The notes: generated by a model not told the origin, from the letters alone. A DNA stretch of 64,000 nt from Rahnella bonaserana (GCF_019049675.1 NZ_JAFMOW010000062.1:186001-250000); one strand, 5' to 3'; shown: positions 34,126 through 41,692, counted from the stretch's first letter. Program-made: numbers and translations.

Positions 34126-35088
34126 TTAGCGAACATGGTGTTTTTGATATTGTGACGGTGTCACAGATAGCTGTCTGATGAATGCCCGCCGCATGATATC
34201 CACACCTGAAAAACCACATTCTGCGGCGATTTGTTTGATAGCCAGTTTTCCAGATTCCAGAAGTTGCCTGGCATGAAATACCCGCTGCTGCTCGAGCCAT
34301 TCCGCTGGCGACTGCCGGAGTTCCTGATTAAATAATCGGGTCAGATGGCGCGGACTGATGCCCATATGTTTGGCCAGACTTTGCACATTATGCGGATGGT
34401 TCAGGGAATTCATCACCCAACGCTGCATATCCTGCAACGCTGATCTGCCGCTCAGTGAGGCTTGTCCGTGGCGACTGAACTGCATTTGCCCGCCGGGGCG
34501 TTTAAAGAACATCACCAGTTGCGCGGCAACATCCAGCGCGGTTTCCCGCCCGAGATCTTCCTCAACCATATTCAGCGCTAAATCAAGTCCGGACGTCACA
34601 CCAGCCGCTGTGCGTAATGGCCCGTCGGCGATAAATATGGCATCAGCTTCGACCTTTACCTGCGGATACTCCTCGCTCAGTTTACCCGCGACGGACCAGT
34701 GGGTCGTCACCCGGCGGTCATCGAGCAATCCCGCCGAGGCAAGCAGCAGGGCGCCGCTGCACACAGAACCAAAACGTTTTGCCTGCTGACTCCACCGGCG
34801 GATGCCTTCTTTGAGCGAGTCGTCGGCTAAATGTTCGTTGAGTTGTGGCGCACCGGCCACCAGAAATGTGTCGATCGCCACGGGCAAAGGTGAGTTCAGC
34901 GAAAGGTCAGCCAGGATCCTCGCGCCGGAAGAGGCAGTGATCACCGCCTCATCGCCGGTCGCCATAATACTCAATTTATAAACTTCACGACCGCGCTGCT
35001 GATTAGCTTCAGCGAACACGTCCAGCGGGCCGGAAACATCGAGCAACTGTACGCCGGGCACGGCGAGAATGATGATCTGCTTGGGCAT
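34126..35088 (-). CDS. GlxA-type transcriptional regulator (DJ-1/PfpI plus AraC), first copy
   Basis: The 320-aa protein combines an N-terminal DJ-1/PfpI amidotransferase-like domain (GPLDVFAEANQ near residue 20, SVCSGALLLASAGLLDDRRVTTHW near 105-128) with a C-terminal AraC HTH (VQSLAKHMGISPRHLTRLF near 235 and IKQIAAECGFSGVDIMRRAF near 285). I chose the ATG at 35088, where the DJ-1 domain begins. It diverges from the HD hydrolase gene and likely controls it. A matS site lies near its 3' end. Confidence 0.9.
   Translation of the reverse strand: MPKQIIILAVPGVQLLDVSGPLDVFAEANQQRGREVYKLSIMATGDEAVITASSGARILADLSLNSPLPVAIDTFLVAGAPQLNEHLADDSLKEGIRRWSQQAKRFGSVCSGALLLASAGLLDDRRVTTHWSVAGKLSEEYPQVKVEADAIFIADGPLRTAAGVTSGLDLALNMVEEDLGRETALDVAAQLVMFFKRPGGQMQFSRHGQASLSGRSALQDMQRWVMNSLNHPHNVQSLAKHMGISPRHLTRLFNQELRQSPAEWLEQQRVFHARQLLESGKLAIKQIAAECGFSGVDIMRRAFIRQLSVTPSQYQKHHVR
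34152..34164. promoter_or_regulatory. matS site (MatP binding)
   Basis: GTGACGGTGTCAC fits the matS consensus exactly. It is the matS site nearest dif, 2.8 kb away and inside the fork trap. Confidence 0.85.
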
Positions 35089-35126
35089 TAAGAGGTTTCC
35101 TGTCACAGAATGACGCGTTGTCTTAT

Positions 35127-35145
35127 ATCGTCATATTACGACGAT
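35127..35145. promoter_or_regulatory. Candidate operator between the first GlxA-type gene and the HD gene
   Basis: ATCGTC and GACGAT form a 6-bp inverted repeat with a 7-bp spacer, midway between the divergent starts. AraC proteins often bind such spaced half-sites. The motif is short. Confidence 0.35.
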
Positions 35146-35203
35146 TGATGACATTTATCCTGCCGTTTATTCTTGTTTCATACAACCCAACAGGAGAAAT
35201 ATT

Positions 35204-35845
35204 ATGAGTCTGAGTATCCGAGGCATCCGTATTCCCGACAGCAAAATGGCCCGTGAAGCCACCGAACTTGTCCGTGATACTGAATCTGATTTACTGTTTC
35301 ATCACTCCAGTCGTGTTTATTATTGGGCAGCGCTTGCCGGGCAACAACGCGGGTTAAAGGTAGACCATGAATTGCTGTACATCGGCTGTATGTTTCATGA
35401 CATGGGGCTGACCCATGAACATTGCAGCTGCGACAAACGTTTTGAGGTAGACGGTGCGAATGCAGCCCGAGAGTTTATGCATCAGCATGGGGTGAGCTCG
35501 CAGGATATTGAAAAAGTCTGGACCGCGATTGCCTTGCACACTACGCCGGGGATTCCCCAGTTTATGGATCCGGTCATTGCGCTGGTCACCGCCGGAGTGG
35601 AAATGGACGTTTTGGGGATAAACTATCATGGGTATGAAGACGATGTTCGTCACGCCGTGGTCGGTGCGCATCCACGGACACCAGCCTTTAAGGAAGATAT
35701 CATTCAGGCGTTTTACGACGGGATAAAAGACAAGCCACAGACGACGTTCGGTAATGTGAAAGCGGACGTGATTGCCGACAAAGAGCCCGGTTTTATCAAA
35801 GGCAATTTCTGTTCAGTGATCCGCAATTCCCGCTGGCAGGGTTGA
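35204..35845 (+). CDS. HD domain-containing hydrolase
   Basis: The 213-aa cytosolic protein has an HD metal-dependent phosphohydrolase-like fold. Metal residues are seen as FHHSSRVYYWAAL (His near residue 32), GCMFHDMGLTHEH (the HD pair near 67), and IALHTTPGI (His near 112). The arrangement is like fungal cyanamide hydratase and related HD hydrolases. The substrate cannot be stated. It has a good ribosome site (AGGAG) and is divergent from the GlxA-type regulator. Confidence 0.87.
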   Translation: MSLSIRGIRIPDSKMAREATELVRDTESDLLFHHSSRVYYWAALAGQQRGLKVDHELLYIGCMFHDMGLTHEHCSCDKRFEVDGANAAREFMHQHGVSSQDIEKVWTAIALHTTPGIPQFMDPVIALVTAGVEMDVLGINYHGYEDDVRHAVVGAHPRTPAFKEDIIQAFYDGIKDKPQTTFGNVKADVIADKEPGFIKGNFCSVIRNSRWQG

Positions 35846-35861
35846 ATTCAGGAAAGAAAAG

Positions 35862-35888
35862 GGCGCGCTGATTAATTCACGGCGCGCC
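35862..35888. terminator. Bidirectional terminator between the HD gene and yqfB
   Basis: GGCGCGC and GCGCGCC pair around 13 nt, with A-rich sequence on the left and TGTTTAA on the right. It serves two convergent genes. Confidence 0.7.
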
Positions 35889-35925
35889 TGTTTAAATGTA
35901 CAGAAATAACATTACATCAACGAGC

Positions 35926-36231
35926 TCAGATGAGGCGGAACTCAATCATAAACAGTTCTTTCAGCCCCGGATAAATCTCGCTAATGACGTCCTTTAACTG
36001 CTCCAGCGTCATATTTTCCTGCACGGCATGTTTTTCATTCAGATCATCGAACAGCACTGGCGTCACCGAAATCACCTCGATATTGCAGAAAAATACATTA
36101 TCCTCATATCGGCTGACACGCACCTTATCACCGGCAGAAAAATTAGCGTCACTGGCTTCGCGCAGGGTGATGGTTTTGCGGCCGGCAAGAATATCATCTT
36201 CAAATCTGCCGTAAAAAGTGATGTTTTTCAT
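35926..36231 (-). CDS. yqfB: N4-acetylcytidine amidohydrolase YqfB (ASCH domain)
   Basis: The 101-aa protein matches E. coli YqfB (103 aa), which hydrolyses N4-acetylcytidine. Shared segments are RFEDDILAGRKTITLRE, with the catalytic Lys and Thr, and EKHAVQENMTLEQLK, with the catalytic Glu. The frame is open upstream and continues without a stop into a winged-helix remnant (36232-36465). I placed the start at the ATG at 36231, by analogy with E. coli, but a longer fusion cannot be ruled out. Confidence 0.9.
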   Translation of the reverse strand: MKNITFYGRFEDDILAGRKTITLREASDANFSAGDKVRVSRYEDNVFFCNIEVISVTPVLFDDLNEKHAVQENMTLEQLKDVISEIYPGLKELFMIEFRLI

Positions 36232-36465
36232 AAAGTTTCCAATAAAAGGGGAAAAGGTGTTGTTGATTATATAACGGCTGCTGCGTCCGCCCGCTGCGGT
36301 TTTGGTCAGAAAGCCCCGTGCGACGAGATCAGCCAGATGTCGGGTGGCAGTGGCCTTACTGACTTTCGCCACTTTCTGATACTGTCCCGCGCTAATCCCT
36401 TCGGCAAATCCGTTATCGCCTCCATCCAGCAAACGATTCAGCACCTTGACTTGTTCAGCAGGGAG
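36232..36465 (-). pseudogene. C-terminal remnant of a Fic-family protein (winged-helix part)
   Basis: The minus-strand frame reads VLNRLLDGG, FAEGISAGQYQKVAKVSKAT, ATRHLADLVARGFL and GGRSSRYII, typical of the C-terminal winged helix of Fic family AMP-transferases. The Fic catalytic core (HPFxxGNGR) is absent, so the N-terminal two thirds are lost. It joins a transposase remnant at its 5' side and reads in frame into yqfB at its 3' side. Confidence 0.65.
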
Positions 36466-36860
36466 TGCGCTGCTGTGGTGCACTATGCAACAGGTTGCGG
36501 ACTGTCTCAACAGAAACCGGGATGCCATGTCGTTCAAGAAGCTTCTCAGTGGCCAGCGTCGGTCCAAAATCCGCGTAGTGTTGCCGGATCAGTTGCAAAG
36601 CAGCGCAGCGTAAATCTTCGGGAATGCGGTTATTGCCGGGACGACCGCGGCGGGCAGAAATAACCGACGCCGCGCCGTGTTCACGGTAACGACGTAAAAC
36701 ACGTTGCACCTGACGAACGGTAAGTTCAAGAAGGCGAGCAGCTTCACGCTGCAGTAGAGTGTGGTCGTGAACACGCTGGATGATGCCGAGCCGGTATCTG
36801 TCATAGTCACCAACATAAAGTCTGCATCCTGAGCTAAGCCTGAGGAGATTTAAGACTAGT
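36455..36860 (-). pseudogene. Transposase N-terminal remnant (ISNCY-like)
   Basis: The minus-strand frame gives YRLGIIQRVHDHTLLQREAA, RLLELTVRQVQRVLRRYREH and then RRGRPGNNRIPEDLR, ALQLIRQHYADFGPTLATEK and LLERHGIPVSVETVRNLL. This is the helix-turn-helix part of ISNCY-type transposases. It has no good start, ends abruptly at an unrelated 10-aa tail, and lacks the catalytic DDE domain. I could not find both terminal repeats, so it is a decayed end fragment. It comes within 60 bp of dif. Confidence 0.7.
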
Positions 36861-36919
36861 TCAGAGACGACATCTGTGAGTTGTTGCGTACGACATTAGC
36901 CTTTTGGAGTAACATGTAC

Positions 36920-36947
36920 GGTGCGCATAATGTATATTATGTTAAAT
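36920..36947 (+). other. dif: dif chromosome-dimer resolution site (XerCD)
   Basis: The 28-bp site has the XerC arm GGTGCGCATAA, a 6-bp centre and the XerD arm TTATGTTAAAT. From memory it is identical to E. coli dif. XerC and XerD recombine it, under FtsK control, to resolve chromosome dimers. It lies centrally between the two Ter sites. Confidence 0.97.
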
Positions 36948-36989
36948 GGAATATCAGCTACGCACCGATTGCTCGATATCCGATGCCTT

Positions 36990-37349
36990 TCATACCTCAC
37001 CTGCTGTCTTCGACGTTTCTTCCGCATAATGAATGGCTAACCAAATCGTTGGCTCGTCAGCACTTGTCCATTCCACACGATGTCTGCACAAAGCCGGAAT
37101 ATTGATGAAGTCACCGGAATTCAGCACGCGCACTTCTTTCTCGTTTTCGAATTTCAAAGCTGCCGAGCCCTGAAGCACTGCGACCCATTCACTTTGCGGC
37201 TGGCTGTACCAGAATCCTGGTGGACTGGCCTGACCGGTTGAAATAATTCTCTCGATGCGCATATCGGGCTTCATCAATAACGACTCGAACGTTTCTTCAT
37301 TTCCCTCCTGTGCATTAACAGGAAAATCCCTGAACAGATTCGTCACCAT
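36990..37349 (-). CDS. Cupin-fold protein
   Basis: The 119-aa single-domain cupin has motif 1 as PGFWYSQPQSEWVAVLQGSA near residue 45, and motif 2 as GDFINIPALCRHRVEWTSAD near 80. The motif-1 His pair is only partly kept (Gln and Glu replace them), so metal binding may be weak or altered. I chose the ATG at 37349 (AGGTGG upstream). The function is unknown. It is the nearest intact gene to dif on the right. Confidence 0.8.
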   Translation of the reverse strand: MVTNLFRDFPVNAQEGNEETFESLLMKPDMRIERIISTGQASPPGFWYSQPQSEWVAVLQGSAALKFENEKEVRVLNSGDFINIPALCRHRVEWTSADEPTIWLAIHYAEETSKTAGEV

Positions 37350-37393
37350 CCATTTCCACCTTTTGACCGGAGAAATCACGATTTAAACTGATC

Positions 37394-37452
37394 GCGCTAC
37401 GTGAATTCTGAAATTCCATCAGTACCACAATGCTGCAGATTTCACGTAGCGC
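37394..37452. repeat. Perfect 12-bp inverted repeat between emtA and the cupin gene
   Basis: GCGCTACGTGAA (37394-37405) and TTCACGTAGCGC (37441-37452) are exact reverse complements separated by 35 nt. No U-run follows on either strand. Confidence 0.55.
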
Positions 37453-37477
37453 ACCCATTTTTCAGCACATCTGAACG

Positions 37478-38083
37478 CTATAAAGCTGCATAAGCCTTCT
37501 CGACTTTGGCCATATATCTCGGTGCCTGAGGCGCCGGATGATACTGGCGGACATGCCAGTTAAACGCTTCCGGTGTCAGCTGATTGATCATTTGAATTGC
37601 GGTCTGACGGTTAGCCGAGAATGTTCGCAGTAATGCGCCTGCACCATTTGCATAAGCCACTTCGGTTGCATAACGGCGTGTCAGCGGATCGTTAATCCAG
37701 TTTAGTTGCTGACGCTGCAATGCACTGATGTATGCCGTTCCCAGATCAATATTAGTTTCCGGATCGCGTAAGTCGCTATCGTCTGGACACCCGCGTTTAC
37801 CCTTATACCGATAAGCATCACAACCACTGGTTGAGGCTTTAAGTTGCATCAAACCAATGGCGTTTGAAGGACTTACGGCGTCAGGATTAAAACCTGATTC
37901 GACCTGAATGATAGCCTTAACGAGTTTACGATCGACCTTGTACTGGTCAGCGGCATCCTCAATTTCGTCATCATAGGCATGCGTATCGTATTTCTTATAT
38001 TTCGGCTTACTCGAGCAGCCAGCCAAAATCATCAGCATGATCACCATACTGAGTCTGAAAGTTTTTTTTTGTAGAGAAATCAT
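37478..38083 (-). CDS. emtA: Membrane-bound endo-lytic murein transglycosylase
   Basis: The 201-aa outer-membrane lipoprotein cleaves inside glycan strands of peptidoglycan. A lipobox (LAGC, Cys23) follows a short signal peptide. The SLT domain has the catalytic Glu in IIQVESGFNPDAVSPSNAIG (about residue 63), GLMQLKASTSG, and YANGAGALLRTFSANR. HPAPQAPRYM near the end matches E. coli EmtA (MltE, 203 aa). Confidence 0.92.
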   Translation of the reverse strand: MISLQKKTFRLSMVIMLMILAGCSSKPKYKKYDTHAYDDEIEDAADQYKVDRKLVKAIIQVESGFNPDAVSPSNAIGLMQLKASTSGCDAYRYKGKRGCPDDSDLRDPETNIDLGTAYISALQRQQLNWINDPLTRRYATEVAYANGAGALLRTFSANRQTAIQMINQLTPEAFNWHVRQYHPAPQAPRYMAKVEKAYAAL

Positions 38084-38300
38084 GAATTTCCACGGTTTAA
38101 ATAAGTGAGTCTCAGCGCTGACAAGATACCGTTATCATCCCTCAGGATCATGCATAAATCTGCTTTTTTTACCCGCAAACCTGTGACCGACATAGAAGAT
38201 TGGGCATCAGCACCCTGCTTTCGCTTTATACTGCCGTAAAACGTACTTGTGTGGTAGGCTTGAATCTGTCTCATTTTGTATAAAAGGTATTTTTATTGCC

Positions 38301-39278
38301 ATGACAACAATTCTGGTTATTGTGCCTGACGGAGGCATGTTATTTGAAGCGGCTGGCATCGTCGATATCCTTATGCAGGCCAATCATTTGCTGCCTGTTA
38401 ATGCCCAAAATTCGCCTTATCAGGTTGCCGTGGCCACCACGCAGGCGCACCGCGTCGTTCATGGTATTTCTGGGCTGAACCTGCTGGCCGACCACCGGCT
38501 TTGCGATCTCGACCCGACATTGCCCCGTGACACGATTATTATCACCGGCAAAGGTCAGACTGAAGAGGAAAGCTCAAGTGTTGTCAGTTGGCTGAAACAG
38601 GCTGCCCCCCATGCGCGCCGAGTGGTGTCAATTTGTGGCGGTGCGATGTTGCTGGCTCATGCTGGCCTGCTCAATGGCCGCCATGCCACCACACACTGGC
38701 GACTGCTTGACACCCTGCAGGCAAAATTTCCGCAGATTAAAGTCGAACGCGGACCGATGTACGTTCAGGACGGTGAGATCTGGACATCCGGCGGTGTCAG
38801 TTCAGGTTTCGATCTGACCCTGGCTTTGGTCGAAGATGATCACGGCTTCAGCGTTGCCAGAAACGTCGCCCAAAATCTGGTGATGTTTCTGCGCCGTCCG
38901 GGTGGACAGGCGCAATATAGCCGCTATCTTTTGAATCAGGCCAGCGAAGGCCCTATCCGCGAACTTCAGGCCTGGTTACCGGAAAATCTTACTGCCGATT
39001 TGTCTGTTGAAGGTCTGGCCGGGCGCGTGGCAATGAGCCCGCGTAATTTTACCCGGGTCTTCACCCGTGAAACGGGGATCACACCGGCGAAGTATGTCGA
39101 AGAAGTTCGCCTCAATGCTGCAAGACAACTTCTTGAACAAACCACGCAGGGTGTAGAGCAAATTGCAGTCACGACGGGATTTGGTGGCGGTCTTAATCTG
39201 CGTCGTGTCTTTGAGAGAAATTTACAACTGACTCCTACAGAATACAGAGAACGTTTTTGCTCGCGCATGTTGGCGTAA
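38301..39278 (+). CDS. GlxA-type transcriptional regulator (DJ-1/PfpI plus AraC), second copy
   Basis: The 325-aa protein has a DJ-1/PfpI domain (VVSICGGAMLLAHAGLLNGR with the nucleophile-elbow Cys near residue 112) and an AraC HTH (LAGRVAMSPRNFTRVFTRET near 243, GVEQIAVTTGFGGGLNLRRV near 285). I chose the ATG at 38301, where MTTILVIVPDGG begins. It reads in the same direction as the GAPDH gene 78 bp downstream. It is a paralogue of the 320-aa regulator on the other side of dif. Confidence 0.9.
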   Translation: MTTILVIVPDGGMLFEAAGIVDILMQANHLLPVNAQNSPYQVAVATTQAHRVVHGISGLNLLADHRLCDLDPTLPRDTIIITGKGQTEEESSSVVSWLKQAAPHARRVVSICGGAMLLAHAGLLNGRHATTHWRLLDTLQAKFPQIKVERGPMYVQDGEIWTSGGVSSGFDLTLALVEDDHGFSVARNVAQNLVMFLRRPGGQAQYSRYLLNQASEGPIRELQAWLPENLTADLSVEGLAGRVAMSPRNFTRVFTRETGITPAKYVEEVRLNAARQLLEQTTQGVEQIAVTTGFGGGLNLRRVFERNLQLTPTEYRERFCSRMLA

Positions 39279-39356
39279 ATAGATCTATTGTTGTCATTTA
39301 CGCCACTCCTCCTTCGGACTACATTAACCGTAAGTCAGATAACTAAGGAGTTCATC

Positions 39357-40367
39357 ATGGTCAAAGTTGGTATTAACGGATTCGGCAGGATTGGACGTAA
39401 CGTATTGCGTGCTGCGCTAGGTCGCGATGATTTTCAGGTTGTCGCCATAAACGACCTGACAGACAGTAAAACCCTCGCTCATCTTCTCAAATATGATTCC
39501 CTCTCAGGTACCTTACAAGCCGATGTCAAAGCTGACGAAGGTCAGTTACTGGTTGATGGCAAAACGGTCCGCGTGTTTTCTGAAAGAGATCCTGCGGCTA
39601 TTCCGTGGAGCAGCGTGGGCGTAGACATTGTCATTGAGGCCACCGGTTTTTTCACTGAAAAAGAAAAAGCGGAAGTTCACATCACCAAAGGTGGTGCTAA
39701 ACGCGTCATCATTTCTGCCCCGGCCAAAAACGACGATATCACTATAGTGATGGGTGTTAATGATGGTCAATATGATCCGGCTAAACATAAAGTTGTCAGT
39801 AACGGTAGCTGCACCACTAACGGTCTGGCACCGGCGGCGCAGGTTTTGCATCAGACATTCGGCATTGAACATGGTCTGATGAACACCACACACGCTTACA
39901 CCAATAGCCAGGCTTTACATGACCAGCCGGAAAAAGATTTACGCGGAGCACGAGCAGCGGCAGTATCGATCGTCCCCTATTCCAGCGGCGCGGCAAAAGC
40001 CATCGGTAAAGTCATTCCTGAACTGGATGGTCGTATGACAGGTTATTCACTGCGTGTGCCGGTTCCTGTGGTTTCCATCGTTGATTTAACGGTCAATCTG
40101 AAACGTGAAGCGACCGTTGAGGAAATCAATGCAGCATTCCGTAAGGCGTCCGAATCTGGCCCTCTGAAAGGAATTCTGGGTTACAGCGAAGAACCTTTGG
40201 TTTCCAGCGATTATCGCGGCGACCCGCGCTCTTCTATCGTCGACGGGCTTTCAACGCTGGTGATTGGCGGCAAACTGGTGAAGATCCTTGCCTGGTATGA
40301 TAACGAATGGGGGTTCTCAAACCGTCTGGTCGATCTGGCTCTGTTGATGGAAAAACGCGGTTTATAA
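39357..40367 (+). CDS. Glyceraldehyde-3-phosphate dehydrogenase, type I (extra copy)
   Basis: The 336-aa enzyme has the NAD site KVGINGFGRIGRNVLR and the catalytic segment SNGSCTTNGLAP (Cys near residue 153), His in HAYTNSQALHDQP, and the C-terminal WYDNEWGFSNR. The usual second cysteine of SCTTNC is Gly here. AINDLTDSKTLAHLLKYDS is closer to Gram-positive GapA than to the housekeeping GapA of enterobacteria, which suggests a transferred or GapC-like paralogue. AAGGAG lies 6 bp upstream of the ATG, and a terminator follows. Confidence 0.93.
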   Translation: MVKVGINGFGRIGRNVLRAALGRDDFQVVAINDLTDSKTLAHLLKYDSLSGTLQADVKADEGQLLVDGKTVRVFSERDPAAIPWSSVGVDIVIEATGFFTEKEKAEVHITKGGAKRVIISAPAKNDDITIVMGVNDGQYDPAKHKVVSNGSCTTNGLAPAAQVLHQTFGIEHGLMNTTHAYTNSQALHDQPEKDLRGARAAAVSIVPYSSGAAKAIGKVIPELDGRMTGYSLRVPVPVVSIVDLTVNLKREATVEEINAAFRKASESGPLKGILGYSEEPLVSSDYRGDPRSSIVDGLSTLVIGGKLVKILAWYDNEWGFSNRLVDLALLMEKRGL

Positions 40368-40397
40368 TCTCCTCTTTTCCGGCAAGAATAATGACAG

Positions 40398-40420
40398 ACA
40401 CCGCCGTATGGCGGTGTTTT
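40398..40420 (+). terminator. Rho-independent terminator of the GAPDH gene
   Basis: ACACCGCC-GTAT-GGCGGTGT is followed by TTT. It ends the transcript 40 bp before the right Ter site. Confidence 0.88.
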
Positions 40421-40458
40421 CGTATGGCTTACAGATTGTCACCGTTATTAAAAGCAGC

Positions 40459-40481
40459 ACACTGTATGTTGTAACTAATTT
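40459..40481 (+). promoter_or_regulatory. Ter site (Tus binding), right arm of the fork trap
   Basis: The + strand reads ACACTGTATGTTGTAACTAA followed by TTT. The first 20 bases are identical to the left Ter site read on the opposite strand. By E. coli polarity it stops forks moving rightwards and lets leftward forks pass. It lies in a gap, not in a gene. Confidence 0.92.
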
Positions 40482-40504
40482 GTCAGCGCCGGGAGAGTGA
40501 TGAC

Positions 40505-40918
40505 TCATTCTTCCTGCGGACCTATCTGCATATACGGGTTATAGGCGATTTCCCACAGATGTCCGTCCGGATCGGCGAAATAGCCAGAATATCCGCCCCA
40601 GAAAACTTTTTGGCCGGGTTTAACCAGTTTGCCGCCCGCTTTCACCGCCTGCGCTAATACGGCGTCGACTTTAGCCTCGCTGGCGACGGTTTGTGCCAGT
40701 GCCATGCCACGAAAACCCTGCCCTTCAGCGCTGACCTGCGCATCCTTCGCCAGCTCTTCCCACGGGAATAATGACAACCAGGCGCCGGCTAATTCGAAGA
40801 AACTGACGCCGTCAGAATCGATAACCACTTTGGGAAAGCCAAGTCCGTGCTGATAAAACTCGGTGGCGGCCGCTAAATCTTTAACGCCCAGGGTGATCAT
40901 GTTGATGACAGGTTGCAT
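40505..40918 (-). CDS. VOC family protein (glyoxalase/bleomycin-resistance fold)
   Basis: The 137-aa protein has paired beta-alpha-beta-beta-beta units: NMITLGVKDLAAATEFYQHG at the start, and GGYSGYFADPDGHLWEIAYN with a metal-type Glu near the end. The function could be lyase, dioxygenase or thiol transferase and is not resolved. I chose the ATG at 40918 (GGAG upstream). A start at 41155 would add 79 unrelated residues. It is divergent from the MarR gene. Confidence 0.88.
   Translation of the reverse strand: MQPVINMITLGVKDLAAATEFYQHGLGFPKVVIDSDGVSFFELAGAWLSLFPWEELAKDAQVSAEGQGFRGMALAQTVASEAKVDAVLAQAVKAGGKLVKPGQKVFWGGYSGYFADPDGHLWEIAYNPYMQIGPQEE
40716..40723 (-). promoter_or_regulatory. KOPS motif pointing left towards dif
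   Basis: CCCTGCCC on the + strand is GGGCAGGG on the minus strand, right of dif, with the polarity expected for FtsK loading. Confidence 0.5.
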
Positions 40919-41118
40919 CGTTATTCTCCGTCTGAGGGATGAAAGTGATAATGAAAAAGACCTTGCTGACAGAATAAATACTTTTTGAGAACTTTGCTCA
41001 GATCCTGCTTCCACTTGTCTCAAAATGTTAACAGGGACCTCCCTTTTCTGGTAAATGTTGCCCATCGTGCTACTCTGACGCGACTGAAATCTGCTTACGC
41101 TCCGACAGTGAGGAACCT

Positions 41119-41577
41119 GTGACCACATTACGCCGCCGCCCGGAAGCAACTTCACCCGCCGTTCGTTTTTTGCCGGAAACCATCCATATCGGTCGCCAGC
41201 TGCGTACCTATTGTGATGCCCGCTTCAAAACCATCGGCCTGACTCTGGCCCGCGGCCAGGTGCTATTACATCTGGAAGCCGCCAATGGCCGCCTGCCACA
41301 GGGCGAACTCACTTCGCTGCTGGAAGTGGAACACCCTACCGCTATCCGGCTGTTCGACAGTCTGGCAGAGCTTGGCCTGCTGGAACGTTGCCCCGGTGAA
41401 CACGACCGTCGCTCTAAAGACATCAGGCTGACAGAAGCCGGCACCGAACTCGCCAATCAGGTTCGCAGTATGACCGATGATATTCTTATCAGCGTGATGG
41501 AAGGCATTCCGCCTGAAAACGTAGATATCGCCCGTGGCGTTCTCGCCTGTATCACAGCAAATATCGCCGCATTGTAA
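41119..41577 (+). CDS. MarR family transcriptional regulator
   Basis: The 152-aa protein has a winged helix (LPQGELTSLLEVEHPTAIRL, about residues 58-77) and the wing CPGEHDRRSKDIRLTEAG, typical of MarR/SlyA. The start is GTG at 41119 with GAGG 6 bp upstream. It lies 198 bp before an MFS-HlyD efflux pair in the same direction and probably controls it. A 15-bp tandem repeat begins at its stop codon. Confidence 0.88.
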   Translation: MTTLRRRPEATSPAVRFLPETIHIGRQLRTYCDARFKTIGLTLARGQVLLHLEAANGRLPQGELTSLLEVEHPTAIRLFDSLAELGLLERCPGEHDRRSKDIRLTEAGTELANQVRSMTDDILISVMEGIPPENVDIARGVLACITANIAAL

Positions 41578-41604
41578 GTGGCGTTTTAGTAAGTGGCGTT
41601 TTAC
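41575..41604 (+). repeat. 15-bp tandem duplication spanning the MarR stop codon
   Basis: TAAGTGGCGTTTTAG is followed directly by TAAGTGGCGTTTTAC. Each unit starts with TAA, so the duplication repeats the stop codon. Confidence 0.6.
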
Positions 41605-41692
41605 CCCTTATCTCCCTCCCTTCTGATTAATTAATTGCGTTACTGATTAGTTATTCGCTATTTGCATTTGTAAATATCACCGATATGAATAA

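Noticed and set aside
36466-36567. Start of a 213-codon frame that runs into yqfB
   Set aside because: The first 35 residues are out-of-frame transposase remnant. The frame is a chimera of debris, Fic remnant and yqfB.
41610-41625. KOPS-like CCCTCCCT
   Set aside because: One base off GGGNAGGG on the minus strand, so not counted.
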